This document shows, piece after piece, positions 1 to 5,109 of a stretch of 5,730 nucleotides of DNA. The stretch comes from Methylophilaceae bacterium (GTDB lineage: Bacteria > Pseudomonadota > Gammaproteobacteria > Burkholderiales > Methylophilaceae). The translations under genes were made by a program, and so were the position numbers. The stretch covers positions 1 through 5,730 of the forward strand of contig RHAY01000044.1 in NCBI GenBank assembly GCA_010031285.1. The letters are read 5' to 3'. Below the pieces are notes generated by a model. The model saw nothing but the letters and a program-made list of their open reading frames with translations. It was not told the DNA's origin and ran no database searches. Position 1 is the stretch's first letter, and each line of letters starts with the position of its first letter.

Positions 1-94
1 AGTTATATTACTATAAAACTTTATTCTTTGAAGTAATATAGAATTATTGATATATTTCAACTAAAAAAAGATCTTGAACTTTCAAAAGGCTGGA

Positions 95-123
95 TTGACA
101 GAGGCTTGAGCCTTAAATATTTT
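95..123 (+). promoter_or_regulatory. Candidate sigma-70 promoter for the rsx operon
   Basis: A perfect TTGACA -35 hexamer lies at 95-100. It is followed after exactly 17 bp by TATTTT at 118-123, which matches four of six positions of the TATAAT consensus. Transcription would start near 130, about 20 bases before rsxA. The spacer holds a near-perfect dyad, AGGCT-TG-AGCCT (102-113), which could be an operator or chance. This is the only stretch in the window long enough to hold an operon promoter. The call rests on consensus matching alone, and the TATAAT box at 139-144 is a competing -10 element. Confidence 0.45.
102..113. repeat. Dyad in the promoter spacer, AGGCT-TG-AGCCT
   Basis: Two 5-bp arms (102-106 and 109-113) are perfect reverse complements around a 2-bp centre. 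The element sits entirely between the proposed -35 and -10 hexamers, a position used by repressors and by MerR-family activators. It does not match the SoxR box I know, and no regulator gene is visible in the window. A second small dyad, TTGAA-CT-TTCAA, lies at 74-85 just upstream of the -35. The arms are short, so chance remains quite possible. Confidence 0.3.
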
Positions 124-138
124 CGACAAATTTAAACG

Positions 139-144
139 TATAAT
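139..144 (+). promoter_or_regulatory. Perfect TATAAT box next to the rsxA start (alternative -10)
   Basis: TATAAT at 139-144 is a perfect -10 consensus, but I see no convincing -35 hexamer 15-19 bp upstream of it. A start 7-9 bases downstream would fall at about 151-153, on or next to the rsxA ATG, giving a leaderless or almost leaderless transcript. The absence of a Shine-Dalgarno sequence before rsxA is compatible with that. In an AT-rich genome such a box can also occur by chance. Confidence 0.25.
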
Positions 145-152
145 TTAACTTT

Positions 153-734
153 ATGATTCAACATTATTTCTTAATTATCATCAGCACGGTATTAGTCAAC
201 AATATCGTTTTAGTGAAAATTTTAGGGCTATGCCCTTTCATGGGCGTATCTAAAAAATTAGAAACATCAATTAGTATGTCTGCGGCTACCGCTTTTGTAT
301 TGACCATAGGATCAATGACAAGCTGGGCTATCAATCATTATCTTCTTGAACCTAACGATCTTGTATATTTAAGAACGCTTTCATTTATTGTAGTAATTGC
401 CGGCGTTGTGCAATTTACTGAAATGTTAATGGAAAAAAACTTTCCGCTACTTTATCAATTACTGGGTATTTTCTTGCCTCTCATTACGACGAATTGTGCG
501 GTTTTAGGCATCCCTCTTTTGAATGCACAATCAAGTCACACCCTTCTCGAATCTGCACTTTTCGGTTTTGGTGGTGGCATTGGTTTTTCGATCGTATTAA
601 TTTTATTTGCATCCTTAAGAGAACGTCTAGAAGGTGCTGAAATACCATCGCCATTTAAAGGGACAGCAATAGCGCTTGTTACAGCCTCAATCATGAGTCT
701 CGCCTTCATGGGATTCGCAGGTCTAGATCGTTAA
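153..734 (+). CDS. rsxA: RsxA/RnfA, membrane subunit of the Rnf electron transport complex
   Basis: Integral membrane subunit of the ion-translocating Rnf/Rsx complex in the inner membrane. The protein has 193 residues, the same length as E. coli RsxA as I recall it. It shows about six hydrophobic segments (roughly 5-25, 40-60, 72-92, 101-121, 133-153, 172-190). Family motifs are clear: TVLVNN (12-17), LGLCPFMGVSKKLET (24-38), QFTE (87-90), GIFLPLITTNCAVLG (105-119), RERL (156-159) and SLAFMGFAGL near the end. Cys27 and Cys115 lie in the two conserved half-helix motifs; with the matching pair in RsxE they are known in Rnf/Nqr to hold an iron-sulfur cluster inside the membrane. The ATG at 153 gives the family N-terminus, though no Shine-Dalgarno sequence precedes it. 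It is the first gene of the operon and its TAA abuts the rsxB ATG. NqrE is a paralogue, but the neighbours make this Rnf. Confidence 0.96.
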   Translation: MIQHYFLIIISTVLVNNIVLVKILGLCPFMGVSKKLETSISMSAATAFVLTIGSMTSWAINHYLLEPNDLVYLRTLSFIVVIAGVVQFTEMLMEKNFPLLYQLLGIFLPLITTNCAVLGIPLLNAQSSHTLLESALFGFGGGIGFSIVLILFASLRERLEGAEIPSPFKGTAIALVTASIMSLAFMGFAGLDR

Positions 735-1292
735 ATGATTACCGCATTAGTTGTGATGATTTTTCTTGCCGTCCTTTTAGGGCTGGTCTTAGGATATTCC
801 GCAATTAAATTTAAAGTTGATGGCGACCCTATGGTTGAAAGAATTGATGCCATTCTTCCCCAAACACAATGTGGTCAATGTGGTTATCCTGGTTGTAAAC
901 CATATGCGACTGCCATCGCTAAAGGAGAGGCGGATATCAATCAATGCCCACCAGGAGGCGATGCGGGTGCCAAAGCTTTAGCAGAATTAATGGGGATGGA
1001 GTATAAACCAGTTAATGAAGAACATGGCATTCAAAAACCAAAATCAGTCGCTTTCATTGATGAATCAACTTGTATCGGATGTACTTTATGCATTCAAGCC
1101 TGTCCTGTCGACGCTATCTTAGGTGCAGCGAAACAAATGCATACAATTATTGCAAGTGAGTGTACGGGCTGCGAATTATGTTTACCGCCGTGTCCAGTAG
1201 ATTGCATCACGATGGAACCTGTTCTTGAAAATTCAGAGTCATGGAAATGGAAATATCCTATCTATCACATTCAAAAAGCTCAAAAGGCTTAA
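735..1292 (+). CDS. rsxB: RsxB/RnfB, iron-sulfur subunit of the Rnf complex
   Basis: Membrane-anchored Fe-S protein thought to pass electrons between soluble ferredoxin-like partners and the rest of Rnf. It has 185 residues; E. coli RsxB has about 192. Residues 2-23 form one N-terminal hydrophobic anchor. Next is the Fes-type four-cysteine domain, with C46-x2-C49-x4-C54-x16-C71 in the CGQCGYPGC context. Two ferredoxin-type [4Fe-4S] motifs follow: C113-x2-C116-x2-C119-x3-C123-P and C143-x2-C146-x2-C149-x3-C153-P. All 12 expected cluster ligands are present, so the protein should carry three clusters. The SWKWKYPI stretch (169-176) matches the conserved C-terminal region. The ATG directly follows the rsxA stop with no spacer, which suggests translational coupling. 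No strong ribosome binding site is seen. Confidence 0.96.
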   Translation: MITALVVMIFLAVLLGLVLGYSAIKFKVDGDPMVERIDAILPQTQCGQCGYPGCKPYATAIAKGEADINQCPPGGDAGAKALAELMGMEYKPVNEEHGIQKPKSVAFIDESTCIGCTLCIQACPVDAILGAAKQMHTIIASECTGCELCLPPCPVDCITMEPVLENSESWKWKYPIYHIQKAQKA

Positions 1293-1299
1293 AGCTTTT
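1274..1299 (+). repeat. Inverted repeat across the rsxB/rsxC junction
   Basis: AAAAGCT (1274-1280) and AGCTTTT (1293-1299) are 7-bp perfect inverted arms around a 12-base loop. The loop contains the rsxB stop codon (1290-1292, partly) and the only AAAAGG purine block upstream of the rsxC ATG. If it folds in mRNA it would hide or reposition the rsxC initiation region until ribosomes finish rsxB. The stem is AT-rich and therefore weak. Confidence 0.3.
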
Positions 1300-1302
1300 A
1301 TT

Positions 1303-2826
1303 ATGCAATTAAAGAATATTTTTAAATTTAATGGTGGCGTTCATCCAGATGAAAATAAAATCATATCTACACGTCTTCCTATTGCAAAATTAGCTATTCC
1401 AAAAAAATTAGTGCTGCCACTTAGGCAACATGTGGGTCATGTTGCAAAAGTTAAAGTGAAACCCGGAGATCAAGTACTCAAAGGGCAAATCATTGCCGAA
1501 GCTGATGGCAATATTTCTGCCGCAATCCATGCGCCCACATCAGGAAAGATTCTAAAAATTAGCGAGGAAGTTCTTCCTCATCCATCAGGCCTGCCTGATT
1601 TTTGTATCATCATCGAACCGGACTTCAAAGATACTTGGATTGAAAAAAAACCGATTGCTTGGAAAAAATTAGATAAGACTCAATTAATTGAAGCATTGTC
1701 ACAGTCAGGAATTGTCGGCTTAGGTGGCGCAGTTTTTCCTTCACACATGAAATTAAAAACTAATCAAAATCAAACTATAAATACATTAGTAATTAATGCG
1801 GCAGAGTGTGAACCATTTATTACTTGTGATGATATGTTAATGAGGGAAAGAGCTGATGAAATTATCCAAGGCTCACTCATTGCACAAACTATTCTTGGTG
1901 CAGAAAAGTGTGTAGTGGGTATTGAAGACAATAAAATTGAAGCCTACGAAGCTCTAAAAAAAGCTGCTCAAAAAACGTTGGTTGAAATTAAAGTGGTGCC
2001 TACACTTTATCCAAGCGGCGACGCAAAAAGACTCATTTTTCTACTCATGGGCATAGAAGTTCCTAAGGAAAAGCGTTCTGTAGATCTAGGTATTCAAGTA
2101 TTTAACGTGGCTACAGTAGCAGCTATTTATAGATATCTTGAGTTTGGTGAACCATCGATCAGTCGGATTGTTACTATTACAGGGGCTGTCAAAACACCTC
2201 AAAATTACGAGGTCTTATTTGGAACGCCTCTATCAGAATTAATCAAGACTGCGGGTGGCTCTTTGAATAAACAAAAAAAATTCATCATGGGTGGTCCTAT
2301 GATGGGGTTTGATCTGCCATCCATTGATGTCCCGGTCACTAAAGCGATGAATTGTGTCATCGAAAGTTCGCCAGAATTATTTCCGGCGCCAAAACCTGTC
2401 ATGCCTTGTATTCGTTGTGCGCGATGTGCAGATGCCTGCCCAGTTAACCTTCAACCTCAAGAGCTCTATTGGTTCTCAAAATCTTCTCAACTTGAAAAAG
2501 CGAGGGAGTACAATTTATTCGATTGTATTGAATGTGGATGCTGTACTTATGTTTGTCCAAGTAATATTCCACTTGTTCAATTTTATAGATATGCAAAAAG
2601 TGAAATTATTGCCCAAGATAAATCAAAAGAAGCTGCCAATACTGCAAGAGAAAGAAATGAATTTAGACTTGCAAGAATAGAAAGAGAAAAGAAAGAGCGT
2701 GCTGAGAGACATGCACAAAAAGCTTTAGGAGCTCAAGATAAGCAAGCTGAAGAGGAGAAAAAATCAACGATTGCTGCAGCGATGGAAAGAGTCAAACAAA
2801 ATCAACAAGAAAATATAAAAAACTAA
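1303..2826 (+). CDS. rsxC: RsxC/RnfC, flavin/NADH-type module and [4Fe-4S] subunit of the Rnf complex
   Basis: Peripheral cytoplasmic subunit, the likely electron entry or exit point for NAD(H). With the ATG at 1303 it has 507 residues and begins like E. coli RsxC (FNGGVHP at 9-15). Domains in order: RnfC N-terminal barrel-sandwich region (about 25-105, with HAPTSG 76-81); complex I 51-kDa-like Rossmann domain (about 130-280, with GLGGAVFP 139-146, NAAECEP 165-171, GIEDNK 206-211); SLBB-like region (about 285-350, with MGGPMMG 329-335); then two [4Fe-4S] motifs, C369/C372/C375/C379 and C408/C411/C414/C418. Residues 437-507 are a charged, probably helical tail. It lacks the long Ala/Lys-rich repeat extension that takes E. 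coli RsxC to about 740 residues. A TTG at 1225 would add 26 residues overlapping rsxB, but these are not family-like, so I reject it. The ATG is 10 bp after rsxB. Confidence 0.95.
   Translation: MQLKNIFKFNGGVHPDENKIISTRLPIAKLAIPKKLVLPLRQHVGHVAKVKVKPGDQVLKGQIIAEADGNISAAIHAPTSGKILKISEEVLPHPSGLPDFCIIIEPDFKDTWIEKKPIAWKKLDKTQLIEALSQSGIVGLGGAVFPSHMKLKTNQNQTINTLVINAAECEPFITCDDMLMRERADEIIQGSLIAQTILGAEKCVVGIEDNKIEAYEALKKAAQKTLVEIKVVPTLYPSGDAKRLIFLLMGIEVPKEKRSVDLGIQVFNVATVAAIYRYLEFGEPSISRIVTITGAVKTPQNYEVLFGTPLSELIKTAGGSLNKQKKFIMGGPMMGFDLPSIDVPVTKAMNCVIESSPELFPAPKPVMPCIRCARCADACPVNLQPQELYWFSKSSQLEKAREYNLFDCIECGCCTYVCPSNIPLVQFYRYAKSEIIAQDKSKEAANTARERNEFRLARIEREKKERAERHAQKALGAQDKQAEEEKKSTIAAAMERVKQNQQENIKN
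1564..1599 (+). repeat. Two tandem perfect inverted repeats inside rsxC, followed by T5
   Basis: GAGGAAG-TT-CTTCCTC (1564-1579) and ATCAGGC-CT-GCCTGAT (1584-1599) are each 7-bp perfect arms around a 2-base centre, separated by four bases. The second runs into a five-T stretch (1599-1603), giving a terminator-like shape. They lie within the codons for about residues 88-99 of RsxC, a region between the N-terminal barrel and the Rossmann domain. They are seen directly; any role in RNA stability, attenuation or protein binding is inference. Confidence 0.5.
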
Positions 2827-2827
2827 T

Positions 2828-3847
2828 ATGGAAAATAGATCACCTTATATTGTTAATGCCCCTTCAGTAAGCATCATTATGCTCAAAGTATTACTCGCGC
2901 TCATTCCTGGCATAGCTTTGTATGTTCTCGTATTTGGTCTAGGCGTCATCATTAATATTCTTTTGGCTTCCCTCACCGTCATACTGACTGAAAGTGTAAT
3001 TCTTGCATTAAGAAAACTTCCTATTAAGCCATTTATTCTAGATGGCAGTGGACTTGTCACTGCATGGCTTCTTGCTTTATCTATCCCATCAATAGCACCT
3101 TGGTGGATTATTGTTTTAGGGACCTTACTTTGTATTATTTTTGGTAAACATCTTTATGGTGGATTGGGTTACAACTTATTTAACCCAGCGATGGTGGGAT
3201 ACGCTATCTTACTCATCTCCTTTCCTTCCATCATGACCCATTGGCAAATTCCTACTAATCTTATGGCTAACCATATCAACTGGCTTGATCAGATAAGTAT
3301 TATTTTTAATAGTAACGTCTTCCCAAAAGAAACGCTCGACGCCATGAGTTCTGCTACACCGCTTGATTACATTAAAACGCAGTTAACTTTGCATCAGCCA
3401 CTCAACATGATTCAACAAGACAAAATATTTGGCTTTATAGGCGGTAGAGGTCTTGAGTTAATTAATTTGGGTTATCTTGCTGGAGGTCTTTATTTACTTA
3501 AAGAGAAAATTATTTCATGGCATTTACCTGTCGCCTTTTTATCTACTTTATTTTTAACAGCACTAATCTTTCATATTGCAGCGCCAGATACATACGCATC
3601 ACCACTTTTCCATATCATGAGCGGTGGAAGCATACTTTGTGCTTTTTTTATTATTACAGACCCGGTAAGCGCACCTACAACACCTAAAGGAAAAATTTAT
3701 TTTGCTGCAGGAATAGCCTTATTGGTTTTCATTATTCGAATTTTTGGTGGTTATCCAGAAGGTATTGCCTTTGCGGTATTACTTTTCAATATATGCGTGC
3801 CATTGATAGACAGTCTTACACAACCAAGAGTCTTTGGTCACAAATAA
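2828..3847 (+). CDS. rsxD: RsxD/RnfD, FMN-carrying membrane subunit of the Rnf complex
   Basis: Integral membrane subunit that carries covalently bound FMN and is related to NqrB. It has 339 residues, close to the usual length of about 350. Around nine to ten hydrophobic segments are visible (roughly 17-36, 38-61, 72-88, 92-107, 117-133, 212-224, 232-250, 262-278, 290-305, 309-327). Conserved stretches include LDGSGLVTAWLLAL (71-84), the GKHLYGGLGYNLFNPAM region (106-122), TDPVSAPTTPKG (277-288) and GGYPEGIAFAVLLFN (307-321). The flavinylation motif reads D171-A-M-S-S-A-T177, making Thr177 the probable FMN attachment site; the more usual Gly before Ala-Thr is Ser here. Attachment requires an ApbE-type transferase, which is not in this window. 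The ATG is one base after the rsxC stop, so translation is probably coupled. The A-rich upstream sequence has no GG-containing ribosome binding site. Confidence 0.95.
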   Translation: MENRSPYIVNAPSVSIIMLKVLLALIPGIALYVLVFGLGVIINILLASLTVILTESVILALRKLPIKPFILDGSGLVTAWLLALSIPSIAPWWIIVLGTLLCIIFGKHLYGGLGYNLFNPAMVGYAILLISFPSIMTHWQIPTNLMANHINWLDQISIIFNSNVFPKETLDAMSSATPLDYIKTQLTLHQPLNMIQQDKIFGFIGGRGLELINLGYLAGGLYLLKEKIISWHLPVAFLSTLFLTALIFHIAAPDTYASPLFHIMSGGSILCAFFIITDPVSAPTTPKGKIYFAAGIALLVFIIRIFGGYPEGIAFAVLLFNICVPLIDSLTQPRVFGHK

Positions 3848-3851
3848 AAAT

Positions 3852-4475
3852 ATGTTTAAAGATCACTTAAAAAAAATATCTAGCACTGCAATAGCTATGA
3901 TTATATTTTCCTTAGTCGCTTCAGCTGCTTTAAGCAGCTTTTATTTCATTACAAAATCGCCTATTGATGAAAGCGATGAAAAGGCAAAACGTATATTTTT
4001 AAATCAAATTATTCCTGCTGACCTCTACGACAATAATCTTGTGAAAGATACAATTTCCGTGGAGCCTACACCGCTTTTGGGAAATAAAAGAAATATTGAT
4101 ATCTATCGTGCAAAGAAAAACAATCAAGTGATTGCAGTCATTATTGAAACTGTCGCTCCCGATGGCTATAGTGGTGAAATTAAGACTCTTGTGGGTATTG
4201 ATCAAGAAGAAAAAATCTTAGGGGTAAGAGTCATTACGCATAAAGAAACTCCTGGGTTAGGCGACTATATTGAAATTGACAAAAGTCAATGGATTAAAAA
4301 TTTTGATCTTAAATCTTTAGATAAAATTAGTGAAAAAAAATGGGCTGTTAAAAAAGATGGGGGAGATTTTGATTATATTTCTGGAGCAACCATCACACCT
4401 CGAGCAATCATTAAATCTACCTATAAATGTCTTCTTTACGCAAAAGAAAATAAAAAAAGGTTATTCACATCATGA
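3852..4475 (+). CDS. rsxG: RsxG/RnfG, FMN-binding periplasmic-side subunit of the Rnf complex
   Basis: Subunit with one N-terminal membrane anchor and an FMN-binding domain, related to NqrC, expected to face the periplasm. It has 207 residues; E. coli RsxG has about 206. Residues 11-33 form the membrane helix. The FMN-binding domain spans about 100-196 and has APDGYSGEI (102-110), HKETPGLGDYIE (130-141) and the WAVKKDGGDFDY block (164-175), which runs into S177-G-A-T180. Thr180 is the probable covalent FMN attachment residue. I chose the ATG at 3852, four bases after the rsxD stop; an in-frame TTG at 3834 would add six residues and overlap rsxD, and is less likely. Its last bases overlap rsxE as ATGA. 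No Shine-Dalgarno sequence is seen before the ATG. Confidence 0.95.
   Translation: MFKDHLKKISSTAIAMIIFSLVASAALSSFYFITKSPIDESDEKAKRIFLNQIIPADLYDNNLVKDTISVEPTPLLGNKRNIDIYRAKKNNQVIAVIIETVAPDGYSGEIKTLVGIDQEEKILGVRVITHKETPGLGDYIEIDKSQWIKNFDLKSLDKISEKKWAVKKDGGDFDYISGATITPRAIIKSTYKCLLYAKENKKRLFTS
3923..3939 (+). repeat. Inverted repeat with trailing T run inside rsxG
   Basis: AGCTGCTT (3923-3930) and AAGCAGCT (3932-3939) are perfect reverse complements around one T. A realistic RNA hairpin would have a 7-bp stem and TTA loop. It is followed by TTTTATTT (3939-3946), so it resembles a weak intrinsic terminator about 70 bases into rsxG. It is also simply the coding for the A-S-A-A-L-S-S-F part of the membrane anchor, and chance is a real alternative. 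Confidence 0.4.
4456..4460 (+). promoter_or_regulatory. Ribosome binding site candidate for rsxE
   Basis: AAAGG at 4456-4460, at the end of an A-rich run, lies 11 bases before the rsxE ATG. It is the best Shine-Dalgarno-like sequence before any start in the window, though its spacing is slightly long. It supports 4472 as the start and independent initiation at the ATGA overlap. Confidence 0.4.
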
Positions 4476-5101
4476 GTGAAATAAAAAAAATTGCATTAGA
4501 TGGATTTTGGAAACAAAACCCTGGGGTCGTTCAATTACTCGGTCTATGCCCAACACTCGCCGTCACAACTTCCATGATTAATGGATTAAGTCTTGGCATT
4601 GCTACCGCCATTGTAATGGCTGTATCAAACGCTTCAGTCTCACCAATTCGAAAATTTATTCCAACTGAAATTAGAGTCCCAGTTTTTATTCTTATCATAG
4701 CTTCACTGGTGACAATTATTGACTTCAGTATTCATGCTTTTATACAACCACTATATAAAGCGCTAGGTATTTTTATACCATTGATTGTCACTAACTGTAT
4801 TGTTTTAGCTCGTGTCGAATCCTTTGCAGCAAAAAACGAAACGACATCTTCGTTTTTTGATGGTCTTTTTATGGGTCTTGGCTTAGCAATGGTTTTAACT
4901 CTTCTTGGGGGCTTCAGGGAGCTCTTTGGAAAAGGGACTTTATTGTCTGGTATTGATCTTATTTTAGGCCCCTCGGCCAGCAATATAGTTATTCATTTTT
5001 TTGGTGACTACCATGGCTTCCTTCTAGCAATCCTTCCTCCTGGAGCCTTTATTGGCTTAGCTTGCCTTATTGCATTAAAAAATCGCATCGAAACTCGCTA
5101 A
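4472..5101 (+). CDS. rsxE: RsxE/RnfE, membrane subunit of the Rnf complex
   Basis: Integral membrane partner and paralogue of RsxA; the two are known to sit in opposite orientations and share an intramembrane iron-sulfur cluster. It has 209 residues, about 20 fewer than E. coli RsxE (about 231), because the charged C-terminal tail is missing. The start MSEIKKIALDGFWKQN matches the family. Six hydrophobic segments are visible (roughly 17-35, 38-57, 69-90, 95-113, 130-147, 182-202). Motifs: QLLGLCPTLAVT (21-32) with Cys26, TEIRVPVFI (65-73), GIFIPLIVTNCIV (99-111) with Cys109, FRELFGKGTL (148-157) and LPPGAFIGLA (188-197). Cys26 and Cys109 are the expected cluster ligands. The ATG overlaps the rsxG stop by four bases. 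NqrD is the related alternative, excluded by the rsxB and rsxC neighbours. Confidence 0.95.
   Translation: MSEIKKIALDGFWKQNPGVVQLLGLCPTLAVTTSMINGLSLGIATAIVMAVSNASVSPIRKFIPTEIRVPVFILIIASLVTIIDFSIHAFIQPLYKALGIFIPLIVTNCIVLARVESFAAKNETTSSFFDGLFMGLGLAMVLTLLGGFRELFGKGTLLSGIDLILGPSASNIVIHFFGDYHGFLLAILPPGAFIGLACLIALKNRIETR
4830..4859. repeat. 11-bp perfect inverted repeat inside rsxE
   Basis: CAAAAAACGAA (4830-4840) and TTCGTTTTTTG (4849-4859) are perfect reverse complements around an 8-base loop. With its A tract, stem and T tract it has the outline of a bidirectional intrinsic terminator, although the stem is AT-rich. It encodes the hydrophilic linker at about residues 120-130 of RsxE (K-N-E-T-T-S-S-F-F), a part that varies between homologues, so the DNA could have been free to evolve here. 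Function is unknown. Confidence 0.5.
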
Positions 5102-5109
5102 TTAATTTT

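Noticed and set aside
1..36. An open frame at the left edge ending at TAA 34-36, possibly the end of an upstream gene
   Set aside because: Only 11 codons are visible with no recognisable motif, and other frames also stop nearby. A gene tail cannot be supported.
102..113. SoxR binding site in the rsx promoter
   Set aside because: The dyad shares CTTGAG with the SoxR box but not its symmetric arrangement, and the promoter spacer is 17 bp, not the 19-20 bp typical of SoxR targets.
37..135. Open frame of 32 codons between two stops upstream of rsxA
   Set aside because: It has no ATG or convincing start, overlaps the promoter candidate and resembles no family I know.
1225..1302. Upstream TTG extension of rsxC by 26 residues
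   Set aside because: It overlaps rsxB by 68 bases in another frame, lacks a ribosome binding site, and the ATG at 1303 gives the family N-terminus.
2273..2302. Programmed frameshift at the A8 tract in rsxC
   Set aside because: The other frame I followed reaches a stop at 2300-2302, and the normal frame encodes the full conserved protein.
2354..2680. 108-codon open frame overlapping rsxC on the same strand
   Set aside because: It lies wholly inside the well-conserved Fe-S region of rsxC and its product resembles nothing; a shadow of rsxC coding.
3834..3851. Upstream TTG start for rsxG
   Set aside because: It overlaps rsxD and adds six residues with no family support; the ATG at 3852 fits the usual N-terminus.
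2205..4983. Short open frames on the minus strand (for example 2205-2402, 2845-3060, 3999-4205, 4732-4983)
   Set aside because: Each is antisense to a strongly conserved rsx gene and has no domain of its own.
153..5101. Na+-translocating NADH:quinone reductase (nqr) operon
   Set aside because: RsxB with its Fes domain and two ferredoxin motifs, and RsxC with two [4Fe-4S] motifs, are Rnf-specific; there is no NqrF-like gene and the order is Rnf.
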